This document shows, in pieces, positions 42,387-50,551 of a stretch of DNA of 64,000 nt (positions within the stretch are counted from its first letter, which is position 1; every line of letters starts with the position of its first letter). The DNA is from Desertibaculum subflavum. GTDB lineage: Bacteria > Pseudomonadota > Alphaproteobacteria > Ferrovibrionales > Ferrovibrionaceae. The notes under the pieces are model-generated. The model was not told where the DNA came from and did not search any database. It saw nothing but the letters and a program-made list of their open reading frames with translations. The stretch is from positions 1-64,000 of the forward strand of contig QOZS01000029.1 of assembly GCA_003576705.1 (NCBI GenBank), in the 5' to 3' direction. The position numbers were made by a program, and so were the translations under genes.

Positions 42387-43255
42387 ACCACGGAGTACCC
42401 CTCTATCGCGAGTTCACGGTCGGCGCTCCGGACGGCGTCGCGATCTACTACCGCGATTATGGCGCCGCAGCCGAAGGGCGGCTGCCGCTGGTCTGCCTGA
42501 CCGGTCTGACGCGCAATTCGAAGGATTTTCACCGGATCGCGACCGAGCTGGCCCCGCGCCGCCGTGTGCTGGCACTCGACTACCGTGGCCGCGGCCGCTC
42601 CGGCTACGACCCGAACTGGCACAATTACGCGCCGCCGACCTATGTGCAGGACATTCTCCTCGTCCTGCAGCAGGCCGGCATCGCACGCTGCGTCCTGCTC
42701 GGCACCTCGCTCGGCGGCATCCTCACCATGGGACTGGCCGCCGGCGTGCCGGGCCTGGTCGCCGCCGCCGTCCTGAACGATGTCGGCCCGACGGTCAGCG
42801 ACGAGGGCCGCCAGCGCATTGCCGGCTATGTCGGCACCGATCTCCGCTTCGCGACCTATGAGCAGGCCGCCGCCGCCATCAAGCAGCAATTCGGCTATGC
42901 CTATCCCGGCATCGCCGAGGCGCATTGGCTGCAGAGCGCCCAGGACACGTTCGTGCGCGATCCGGCGACCGGCGAGCTTCGCCTCGACTACGATCTCAAG
43001 ATCGGCGATGCCCTGCGCGAGCAGCTGAGCGCGCCGGTGCCGGATCTCTGGCCGCTCTATGCGGCGCTGAAGCCGATCCCGACGCTCGCCGTGCGCGGCG
43101 CCCTCTCCGATGTGCTGGACCAGGAAACCTTCGATCGGATGCTTGCGGAAAAGCCGGACTTGAGGAGACTCCTCATTCCCAATCGGGGGCATATTCCCCT
43201 GCCCCATGAGGAGCCGTTCCGGAGCGTCCTGCATGAATTCCTCGAGCCCTTCTGA
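42383..43255 (+). CDS. alpha/beta hydrolase
   Basis: The 290-residue protein is a standard alpha/beta-fold hydrolase with LDYRGRGRSG, nucleophile Ser in GTSLGG, and a final His in PNRGHIPLPHEEP. It resembles non-heme haloperoxidase or ring-cleavage-product hydrolases, but the substrate is open. It overlaps the upstream HAD gene by four bases and the downstream dehydratase gene by 23. Confidence 0.85.
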   Translation: MNHGVPLYREFTVGAPDGVAIYYRDYGAAAEGRLPLVCLTGLTRNSKDFHRIATELAPRRRVLALDYRGRGRSGYDPNWHNYAPPTYVQDILLVLQQAGIARCVLLGTSLGGILTMGLAAGVPGLVAAAVLNDVGPTVSDEGRQRIAGYVGTDLRFATYEQAAAAIKQQFGYAYPGIAEAHWLQSAQDTFVRDPATGELRLDYDLKIGDALREQLSAPVPDLWPLYAALKPIPTLAVRGALSDVLDQETFDRMLAEKPDLRRLLIPNRGHIPLPHEEPFRSVLHEFLEPF

Positions 43256-44258
43256 CCGGGCGAGCCTGCCGGTTCAGACCATCGTGCCGACCATGGCCGA
43301 TATCCGGGCGGCGGCCGCGCGGCTGGCGCCGGTCGCCGTGCGCACGCCGCTGCTCGAAGTGCCGGCACTGAGCCGGCGGGTCGGCGGCCGGCTGCTGATC
43401 AAGGCGGAAGCCTTGCAGCGCACCGGCTCGTTCAAGTTCCGCGGCGCCTTCAACCGGATCAGCCTGATCCCTGCCGCCGACCGGCCGAAGGGCGTGGTCG
43501 CCTTCTCCTCCGGCAATCATGCCCAGGGCGTCGCCTGTGCCGCCGCCATGCTGGGCGCGCCGGCGACCATCGTGATGCCGTCGGATGCACCGGCCATCAA
43601 GATCGAGAACACCAAGGGCTATGGCGCCAAGGTCATCACCTACGACCGGCTGAAGGAGAACCGGGAGGCGATCGGCGCCAAGCTTGCCGCCGAGACCGGC
43701 GCGACACTGGTGAAACCGTTCGACGATCCGGGCCTGATCGCCGGCCAGGGCACGGTCGGCCTGGAGATCGCCGAGCAATGCCTCGCCCTCGGCCTGACCC
43801 CGGACCAGGTGATCGTGCCGGCAAGCGGCGGCGGCCTGCTGGCCGGCGTCGCGACGGCCGTGCAGTCGATCTACCCGAACGCCCGCGCCATCGTCGCCGA
43901 GCCCGCCGGTTACGAGGACCATGCCCGTTCGCTGGAAGCGGGCCGGCGCGTTGCGATCAATCCCGGTGCGTCGACGCTGTGCGACGCCTTGATGTCGCCG
44001 GAGCCCGGCGAGATCACCTGGGCGATCAACAGCCGAGCCATCACCGGCGCGGTCGCCGCCGCCGATCCCGAGGTCGCCGAGGCAATGCGCCAGGCCTTCC
44101 TGCATTTGAAGCTGGTGGTGGAGCCCGGCGGCGCCGTCGGGCTTGCCGCTGCCCTACTCGGCAAGCTGCCGACCGAGGGTAAGGTCACCGTCGTTGTCTG
44201 CTCCGGCGGCAATGTCGATCCCGAACTGTTTGCCCGCATCCTCGGCCGCGCCATTTAG
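43233..44258 (+). CDS. threonine/serine dehydratase-like PLP enzyme
   Basis: The 341-residue fold-type II PLP enzyme has the cofactor lysine in RTGSFKFRGA, SSGNHAQGVA and the phosphate loop ASGGGLLAG. It lacks the C-terminal ACT regulatory domain of biosynthetic IlvA, so a catabolic or racemase-like role is more likely. The start at 43233 overlaps the hydrolase gene; an ATG at 43293 is another possibility. Confidence 0.87.
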   Translation: MNSSSPSDRASLPVQTIVPTMADIRAAAARLAPVAVRTPLLEVPALSRRVGGRLLIKAEALQRTGSFKFRGAFNRISLIPAADRPKGVVAFSSGNHAQGVACAAAMLGAPATIVMPSDAPAIKIENTKGYGAKVITYDRLKENREAIGAKLAAETGATLVKPFDDPGLIAGQGTVGLEIAEQCLALGLTPDQVIVPASGGGLLAGVATAVQSIYPNARAIVAEPAGYEDHARSLEAGRRVAINPGASTLCDALMSPEPGEITWAINSRAITGAVAAADPEVAEAMRQAFLHLKLVVEPGGAVGLAAALLGKLPTEGKVTVVVCSGGNVDPELFARILGRAI

Positions 44259-44286
44259 AATCCGCACTCGAACCAAGGGGAGAAAC

Positions 44287-45069
44287 ATGCTCGATCTCGG
44301 AATCAAGGGCCGCAAGGCCATCGTCTGCGCTTCCAACCGCGGCCTGGGCCGCGCCTGCGCCACCTCGCTCGCCCGCGCCGGCTGCGAGGTGATCATCAAC
44401 GGCGTCAATGCCGAGCAGCTGCCGAAGACAGCGGCCGAGATCGCCAAGGCGACCGGCGCCAAGGTGACGCCCGTGGTGGCCGACGTGACCACGGCGGAGG
44501 GCCAGAAGGCCCTGCTCGCCGCGTGCCCGGAGCCGGACATTCTGGTCAACAATGCCGGCGGCCCGCCGTTCAAGGATTTCCGCCAGCTCGACCGCGAGGC
44601 GATGCTGAAGGGCGTGGTCGCCAACATGGTCACGCCGATCGAGCTGATTCAGGCGGTGGTCGACGGCATGGTGGCGCGCAAGTTCGGCCGCGTCGTCAAC
44701 ATCACCTCCGGTTCCGTCAAGATGCCGCTGGCCGGACTGGACCTCTCCAGCGGCGCACGCGCCGGCCTGACCGCCTTTCTGGCCGGCGTCGCCCGTTCGG
44801 TCGCGCATGCCAACGTGACGATCAACAACCTGCTGCCCGGCGCCTTCCAGACCGACCGGCTGATGGGCGGCATCACGATTGCCGCCAAGGCGCAGAACCG
44901 CGCCGTGGAGGATGTGTTCAAGGAGCGCGCGGCCGCCATCCCGGCCAGGCGGGTCGGCAACCCGGCGGAATTCGGCGATGCCTGCGCCTTCCTGTGCGGC
45001 GCCAATGCCGGCTTCATCACCGGCCAGAGCCTGCTGATCGATGGCGGCGCCTATCACGGCACTTTCTGA
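44287..45069 (+). CDS. SDR-family protein without the Tyr-x3-Lys pair
   Basis: The 260-residue protein has the Rossmann glycine motif (ASNRGLG) and NNAGG, and a Ser in NITSGS. Where classical SDRs carry the catalytic YxxxK it reads DLSSGARAGL. This belongs to a recognisable FabG-like branch with that sequence, whose catalysis is unclear. It keeps a C-terminal IDGGAY. It ends the overlapping operon that begins with the transglycosylase and is followed by a G+C-rich hairpin. Confidence 0.85.
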   Translation: MLDLGIKGRKAIVCASNRGLGRACATSLARAGCEVIINGVNAEQLPKTAAEIAKATGAKVTPVVADVTTAEGQKALLAACPEPDILVNNAGGPPFKDFRQLDREAMLKGVVANMVTPIELIQAVVDGMVARKFGRVVNITSGSVKMPLAGLDLSSGARAGLTAFLAGVARSVAHANVTINNLLPGAFQTDRLMGGITIAAKAQNRAVEDVFKERAAAIPARRVGNPAEFGDACAFLCGANAGFITGQSLLIDGGAYHGTF

Positions 45070-45079
45070 CTTGCGGAAT

Positions 45080-45110
45080 GCCGCGCCCCTCGACGACCGG
45101 GGGGCGCGGC
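45080..45110. terminator. G+C-rich hairpin after the SDR gene, possible terminator
   Basis: GCCGCGCCCC (45080-45089) pairs perfectly with GGGGCGCGGC (45101-45110) around an 11-base loop, 11 bases after the SDR stop. There is no T-run, so it would work as an attenuating or RNA-protecting stem rather than a textbook intrinsic terminator. Confidence 0.45.
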
Positions 45111-45204
45111 ACTATGGTGCGGCGCCCGACATTTGGCCGATACAGGGACGGCAGCGGGCAAGCGATCGAACCGCAACAAGAACGCGAGCTGACCGGCGGT
45201 ACCC

Positions 45205-45855
45205 GTGGACGATGTTCTCTACTACATCTCGAAATACGAGCATCTCTTCTATCTGCTCACCTTCCTTTGGACATATATCGAAGGTGAAACATTTGTCATT
45301 TTTGCCGGCTATGCCTGCCATGAGGGCTATCTTGACATCCGCTGGCTGATCGCCGCGGCCTGGCTCGGATCGTTCGCGGGCGATCAGACCTGGTTCTTCA
45401 TCGGCCGGCGCTTCGGTGGCCGTTTGCTGCAGCGCTTTCCAAAGTGGAAGCCCGGCGTCGACACGGCGATGCATCTCGCCGAGAAGCACAACACCTGGTT
45501 CATCCTGACCTTCCGCTTCATTTATGGGATCCGCAATTTCAGCTCGGTGGCGCTCGGCATGAGCCGCCTGCCCTGGGGGCGGTTCCTGGTGCTGAACTTC
45601 ATCGCTGCCGGCTTCTGGGCCAACAGCTTCGCCTGGGGCGGCTATGTACTGGGCGGGATGTTCGAGAATCTTCTGGGGTCGATCGCCAAGGGCTTCGGCC
45701 TCGGCATGCTGGCGCTGTTCGTCGTGGTGGTCTGGTTCGTCGTGCGCCGTCACAACCGCCAGAAGGTGAAGGCGGAAGCCATGGCGGCGGACGTCGAGGC
45801 CGCTGCCGCCCAGCGTACCTTGGCCCGGGAAGCCGAAAGGGAGAGCGTCCCATGA
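45205..45855 (+). CDS. DedA-family membrane protein
   Basis: The 216-residue protein has about five hydrophobic segments and the DedA signature: an acidic residue in YIEGETFVIFAG, the GRRFGGR loop, FIYGIRNFSS and a late GYVLGG. DedA proteins act as lipid flippases or help maintain membrane potential. It begins with GTG, ends in a charged cytoplasmic tail, and overlaps the aldolase gene as ATGA. Confidence 0.88.
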   Translation: MDDVLYYISKYEHLFYLLTFLWTYIEGETFVIFAGYACHEGYLDIRWLIAAAWLGSFAGDQTWFFIGRRFGGRLLQRFPKWKPGVDTAMHLAEKHNTWFILTFRFIYGIRNFSSVALGMSRLPWGRFLVLNFIAAGFWANSFAWGGYVLGGMFENLLGSIAKGFGLGMLALFVVVVWFVVRRHNRQKVKAEAMAADVEAAAAQRTLAREAERESVP

Positions 45856-46598
45856 GCACGAGCCGTCGCAACGACCCCGTCTGGCAGGCCCGCATCGATC
45901 TTGCCGCAGCCCTGCGATGGGCGGTGCGCCAGGGCCTGCACGAGGGGATCTGCAATCACTTCAGCCTGCTGGTGCCGGGCACCCGCGACCGCATCCTGAT
46001 CAATCCGCAAGGCCTGCACTGGTCCGAGGTCAAGGCCTCCGACCTGGTGATGATCGACCCGGACGGCAACGTGTTGGAGGGCGACCATACGGTCGAGGCG
46101 ACCGCGTACTTCATCCACGCGCGCATCCATGTGAACAAGCCGACCGCTGCCTGCGTCCTGCACACCCACATGCCCTTCGCCACCTCGATCACCTCGATCG
46201 ATGGCGGGCGCCTGGAATATGGCTGCACGCAGAACGGGCTCCGCTTCCTCGGCCGCACGGCTTATGACGACGAGTATAACGGCCTGGCGCTGGATCATTC
46301 CGAAGGCGACCGGATGTGCGCCAAGCTCGCCGAGGCCGAGGTGCTGTTCCTCGCCAATCACGGTGTGATCGTCACCGGACCGGACGTCGCCACCGCCTAT
46401 GATGATCTCTACTACCTGGAGCGCGCGGCGCAGGTGCAGGTCTATGCCCAATGGTCCGGCCGGCCGCTCAAGATCGCAAAGCCCGAAGTCGCGGCCCGCA
46501 CCGCCGCACAGATCGCCGCCGACAAGACCCAGACGGGACTGCATTTCGCGGCGCTGAAGCGGATCCTGGACCGCGAAGAGCCGGACTACGCGCAATAG
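45852..46598 (+). CDS. class II aldolase/adducin-family protein
   Basis: The 248-residue protein has the zinc His motif HTHMPFA, a later ANHGVIVTG and an N-terminal NHFSL. It belongs with fuculose-phosphate aldolase-like and epimerase-like proteins. It should cleave or isomerise a small sugar phosphate or hydroxy acid; the substrate is unknown. It is coupled to DedA by an ATGA overlap and is 49 bases before the aldehyde dehydrogenase, which might use the aldehyde product. Confidence 0.85.
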   Translation: MSTSRRNDPVWQARIDLAAALRWAVRQGLHEGICNHFSLLVPGTRDRILINPQGLHWSEVKASDLVMIDPDGNVLEGDHTVEATAYFIHARIHVNKPTAACVLHTHMPFATSITSIDGGRLEYGCTQNGLRFLGRTAYDDEYNGLALDHSEGDRMCAKLAEAEVLFLANHGVIVTGPDVATAYDDLYYLERAAQVQVYAQWSGRPLKIAKPEVAARTAAQIAADKTQTGLHFAALKRILDREEPDYAQ

Positions 46599-46647
46599 TG
46601 CGCGGGCGCCGGCCACGCTATCCTTGCCCCCGGAGACAAGGGACGCG

Positions 46648-48126
46648 ATGACCGGAAGCAAGATCAAGACCTATTGGCAGAACTATATCGACGGCGCCTG
46701 GCGCGATGCCGCCGATGGCGGCCGCATCGCCATCGAGAACCCGGCGACGGCCGAAACCATCGCCGAGGTGGCGCGGGGCGGCCGTGCCGATGTGGATGCC
46801 GCGGTTGCCGCGGCGCGGGCCCGCTTCATGGCGCGCACCCTGATCGACATGCGGCCGATGGCGCGCGGCCGCCTGCTGCTCGAGATCGGCCGCCACATGG
46901 AGGCGCTGGCCGACGAGATCGCCCTGGTCGAGTGTCTCGACAACGGCAAGACGCTCGCTGCGGCCAGGAACGAGGCGATGGCCGCTTCGCGCTACTTCAC
47001 CTATTACGGCGGTGCCACCGACAAGCTGGAAGGCCGGATGATCCCGCTCGGCGCCGGCTATGTCGACTACACCGTGCCGGCGCCGTTCGGCGTGTCCGCC
47101 CAGGTGGTGCCGTGGAACTTCCCGCTGCAGATCGCCGCCCGCTCGGTCGCCTGCGCGCTCGCCACCGGCAACTGCGTGGTGCTGAAATCGCCGGAGCTCT
47201 CTCCGCTCTCCTGCTACTACATCGCCGAGGCCTGCGCCCGCGCCGGCGTGCCGCCCGGCGCGGTCAACATCCTGTGCGGCTACGGCCATGATTGCGGCGC
47301 CTGGCTGGTGGCGCATCCCGATATCGACCACATCGTGTTCACCGGCTCGGTCCGGACCGGCCAGAGCATCCTGCGCGCGGCGGCGGAGCGCGTGATCCCC
47401 TGCGTGATGGAGCTCGGCGGCAAGTCGGCCGGCATCGTCTTCCCCGATGCCGATCTCGACCAGGTCACGGCCTCGACCGCCGCCGGCATCTTCTCCAATG
47501 CCGGCCAGGTCTGCTCGGCGCAATCGCGGCTGATCGTGCACCGCAAGGTGCATGACCAGGTGATCGAGCGGATCCGCGCCAAGGCGGCCTCGCTGTCCAT
47601 CGGCCCTGGCATCGAGGGCAAGGATCTCGGCCCGCTGATCTCCGCCGGCCAGCTCGACAAGGTGGAAGGCTATTGCCTCGCCGCCGGCCAGCAGGGCGCG
47701 ACGGCGGTGACCGGCGGACGCCGCGTCGACGGCGCGCGCGGCCATTTCATGCAGCCGACGGTGTTCGCCGGCGTCATGCCCGACATGACCATCGCCCGCG
47801 AGGAGGTGTTCGGCCCGGTCCTCGCCGTGCAGGCTTTCGACGAGCCCGAGGAGGCGATCGAACTCGCCAACGGCACCGAATACGGCCTCTGCGCCGGCGT
47901 CTATACCAAGGATCTGCGCACCGCCCACTGGGCGGCCGACCGGTTGGTCGCCGGCCAGGTCTTCGTCAACGAATGGTTCGCCGGCGGGGTCGAGACGCCG
48001 TTCGGCGGCACCAAGCGGTCGGGTTATGGTCGGGAGAAGGGCCAGGAGGCGCTGCTCAACTATGTGCAGACCAAGAATGTCGGCATCCGGCTGGATGCAG
48101 GCGCCGGCGGACGGCCCGGCGGTTGA
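46648..48126 (+). CDS. aldehyde dehydrogenase family protein
   Basis: The 492-residue NAD(P)-dependent enzyme oxidises an aldehyde to an acid. The catalytic Cys lies in NAGQVCSAQSR, the general-base Glu in VMELGGKS, the nucleotide-site FTGSVRTGQ, and the PWNFPLQ segment in the oxyanion region. It is a soluble enzyme of normal length. I chose ATG 46648, preceded by GGAGACAAGGG. The neighbouring aldolase may supply its substrate. Confidence 0.92.
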   Translation: MTGSKIKTYWQNYIDGAWRDAADGGRIAIENPATAETIAEVARGGRADVDAAVAAARARFMARTLIDMRPMARGRLLLEIGRHMEALADEIALVECLDNGKTLAAARNEAMAASRYFTYYGGATDKLEGRMIPLGAGYVDYTVPAPFGVSAQVVPWNFPLQIAARSVACALATGNCVVLKSPELSPLSCYYIAEACARAGVPPGAVNILCGYGHDCGAWLVAHPDIDHIVFTGSVRTGQSILRAAAERVIPCVMELGGKSAGIVFPDADLDQVTASTAAGIFSNAGQVCSAQSRLIVHRKVHDQVIERIRAKAASLSIGPGIEGKDLGPLISAGQLDKVEGYCLAAGQQGATAVTGGRRVDGARGHFMQPTVFAGVMPDMTIAREEVFGPVLAVQAFDEPEEAIELANGTEYGLCAGVYTKDLRTAHWAADRLVAGQVFVNEWFAGGVETPFGGTKRSGYGREKGQEALLNYVQTKNVGIRLDAGAGGRPGG

Positions 48127-48184
48127 CGGGTCAGGCTACCAAGCACAACGCTGATAACGGGACGGAACATTCAAGGAGGATGTC

Positions 48185-48652
48185 ATGGCGGGTGAGATTG
48201 ATGGACGCCTCAAGGCTCTCGGCATCGATCTGCCGGCACCGGCCAAGCCGGTGGCGAACTACGTGCCCTTCGTGCGCACCGGCAATCTGGTGTTCATCTC
48301 CGGCCAGGTGACCATGTCGCATGGCGAGCTGCGCCATGTCGGCAAGGTCGGCAAGGAGGTCAATGTCGAGGATGCCAAGAAGGCGGCGCGCCTCTGCGGC
48401 ATCAACATCCTGTCCAATCTCAAGGCGGCGCTGGACGGCGATCTCGACAAGGTCGTGCGTTGCGTGAAGCTGGTGGGCTTCGTCAACGCGGTGGAGAATT
48501 TCACCCAGCAACCCGAGGTCGTGAACGGCTGTTCCGACCTGATGGTCGAAGTGTTCGGGGACAAGGGCCGCCACGCGCGCTCCGCCGTGGGCTCCGGCTC
48601 GCTGCCGCGCAATGTCGCGGTGGAAGTCGAGGCGATTTTCGAGGTGGCGTGA
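48185..48652 (+). CDS. RidA-family protein (longer, second copy)
   Basis: The 155-residue RidA-like protein has LVFISGQVTM, VNVEDAKKAARLCGINILS and the C-terminal RSAVGSGSLPRNVAVEVEAIFEV typical of the longer alphaproteobacterial branch. It heads the next operon with an AAGGAGGATGTC ribosome site. It differs clearly from the RidA at 27966. A following glycerophosphodiesterase and FemAB-like gene recur with it in this lineage, as I recall. Confidence 0.87.
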   Translation: MAGEIDGRLKALGIDLPAPAKPVANYVPFVRTGNLVFISGQVTMSHGELRHVGKVGKEVNVEDAKKAARLCGINILSNLKAALDGDLDKVVRCVKLVGFVNAVENFTQQPEVVNGCSDLMVEVFGDKGRHARSAVGSGSLPRNVAVEVEAIFEVA

Positions 48653-48655
48653 CCA

Positions 48656-49390
48656 GTGGCCAAAGGGTGGTTGCGCAGCGTACCGGTCGCCCATCGCGGC
48701 CTGCACGATATCGGCGCCGGGGTGCCGGAAAACTCGCGGGCGGCCTTTCGCGCCGCCATTGCGGCCGGCTACGCCATCGAATGCGACGTCCGGCTGGCGG
48801 CCGATGGCGTGCCGGTGGTGTTCCATGACGCCGATCTGAAGCGGCTGACCGGCACGGAAGGCCGGACGGATGCGCTCGCGGCCAGCGCGCTGTCCAGATT
48901 GCCCCTGCTCGGCACGGCGGAGACGCCGCCCCTCTTCGATGAGTTTCTTGCGCTGGCGAGCGGCAGGGCGCCGTTGCTGATCGAGATCAAGAATTACGGC
49001 AACGAGCCGGCCGCGCCGCTCTGCGAAGCCGCATGGGAGAGGCTCAAGGGCTATGCCGGCGACTATGCCGTGCAATCCTTCGCGCCCGATGTCGTCGCCT
49101 GGTTCCATGAGCGCGCGCCGCATGTGCCGCGCGGCCAGATCGCGACCGATCCGGCCGATCTGAAGGCGCTCGACGAGGCCGGCCGCAAAGCCCTCGCCGC
49201 CAAGTTGGAGGCCGGGCACGGCGCGCCGGACTTCATCGCCTATGACGTCAGCCTGCTGCCGGCGCCACTGACCGAACGCGCCCGGGCGGCCGGCAGGCCG
49301 GTGCTGACCTGGACCGTGCGGACCGACGAACAACGCGCCCGCGCCGCGGCGCACGCCGACAACGTCATCTTCGAGGGTTTCCGCGCATGA
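48656..49390 (+). CDS. glycerophosphodiester phosphodiesterase
   Basis: The 244-residue protein (GTG start) has the GDPD signature: AHRGLHDIG, PENSRAAFRAA, ECDVRLAADGVPVVFHDADL and LIEIKN. It should hydrolyse glycerophosphodiesters to glycerol-3-phosphate and an alcohol, in the cytosol since no signal is present. It lies three bases after the RidA stop, and its own stop overlaps the next ATG. Confidence 0.9.
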   Translation: MAKGWLRSVPVAHRGLHDIGAGVPENSRAAFRAAIAAGYAIECDVRLAADGVPVVFHDADLKRLTGTEGRTDALAASALSRLPLLGTAETPPLFDEFLALASGRAPLLIEIKNYGNEPAAPLCEAAWERLKGYAGDYAVQSFAPDVVAWFHERAPHVPRGQIATDPADLKALDEAGRKALAAKLEAGHGAPDFIAYDVSLLPAPLTERARAAGRPVLTWTVRTDEQRARAAAHADNVIFEGFRA

Positions 49391-50547
49391 GCGATGCGGC
49401 GGTGACGCTGCGCGTGCATGGCGCCATTGCCGAGATCGATTCGGCCGACTGGGATGCCTGCGCCGGCGCGGACAACCCTTTCCTCGCCCACACCTTCCTC
49501 GAAGCGCTGGAGGCGAGCGGTTGCGTGCGCCCGGAAACCGGCTGGGCGCCGCGGCACCTGGCGCTCGAGGACGATGAAGGAAACCTCATCGCCTGCGCGC
49601 CCGCCTACCTGAAGGGACATTCGCAGGGCGAGTACGTGTTCGATCACGGCTGGGCCCAGGCCTATGAGCGGGCCGGCGGGCGCTATTACCCGAAGCTGCA
49701 GGTCTGCGTGCCGTTCACCCCGGTGCCGGGCCCGCGCTTCCTGGTGCGGCCCGGCATCGCACCGGAGGCCGGCATCGGCGGCCTGATCGCCGGCGCCAGC
49801 GAATACGCGCGGCGGGAGGAGCTGTCCTCGGTGCATGTCACCTTCTGCACCGAGGCCGAGTGGGAGTGCGCGGGCAAGGCCGGGCTCCTGCAGCGGACGG
49901 GCGAGCAGTTCCATTTCGAGAATCGCGGCTATGGCTCGTTCGAGGATTTCCTGGCCGAGCTCACCTCGCGCAAGCGCAAGGACCTGCGCAAGGAGCGCGC
50001 CGCCGCGATCGAGAACGAGATCAGCATCGACGTCCTGTCGGGCAGCGAAATCGAGGAGCGGCACTGGGACGCTATGTTCCGCTTCTACATGGATACCGGC
50101 GGACGGAAATGGGGGCGGCCCTACCTGAACCGGCGCTTCTTCTCCCTGCTCGGCGAGCGCATGGCCGACCGCGTCGTACTGGTCCTGGCCCGGCGCGACG
50201 GGCGCTACATTGCCGGCGCGCTGAACCTCAAGGGAAGCGATACGCTGTACGGGCGGTACTGGGGCTGCATCGAGGAGCACCGTTTCCTGCATTTCGAGCT
50301 CTGCTACTACCAGGCCATCGACTATGCGATCGCGCACCGGCTGGCGCGGGTCGAGGCCGGCGCGCAGGGTCCGCATAAGCTCGCCCGCGGCTATCTGCCG
50401 AGGCCGACCTATTCGGTGCACTGGGTGCGCGATGCGGGTTTCCACCGCGCCGTGGAGAATTTCCTGATGCAGGAGCGCGCCCAGGTCGCGCGCGAGATCG
50501 AGTACCTGGAAGAGCACCACTCGCCGTTCCGCCACGAGCAGGATTGA
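49387..50547 (+). CDS. FemAB-like / DUF482 acyltransferase-like protein
   Basis: The 386-residue protein belongs to the DUF482 group with a GNAT/FemAB fold. It has DNPFLAHTFLEALEASG near the start, a middle RKRKDLRKERAA charged helix and the late QGPHKLARGYLP. FemAB relatives add amino acids to peptidoglycan precursors or other acceptors; the target here is unknown. It overlaps the upstream gene by four bases. Confidence 0.85.
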   Translation: MSDAAVTLRVHGAIAEIDSADWDACAGADNPFLAHTFLEALEASGCVRPETGWAPRHLALEDDEGNLIACAPAYLKGHSQGEYVFDHGWAQAYERAGGRYYPKLQVCVPFTPVPGPRFLVRPGIAPEAGIGGLIAGASEYARREELSSVHVTFCTEAEWECAGKAGLLQRTGEQFHFENRGYGSFEDFLAELTSRKRKDLRKERAAAIENEISIDVLSGSEIEERHWDAMFRFYMDTGGRKWGRPYLNRRFFSLLGERMADRVVLVLARRDGRYIAGALNLKGSDTLYGRYWGCIEEHRFLHFELCYYQAIDYAIAHRLARVEAGAQGPHKLARGYLPRPTYSVHWVRDAGFHRAVENFLMQERAQVAREIEYLEEHHSPFRHEQD

Positions 50548-50551
50548 GGGC

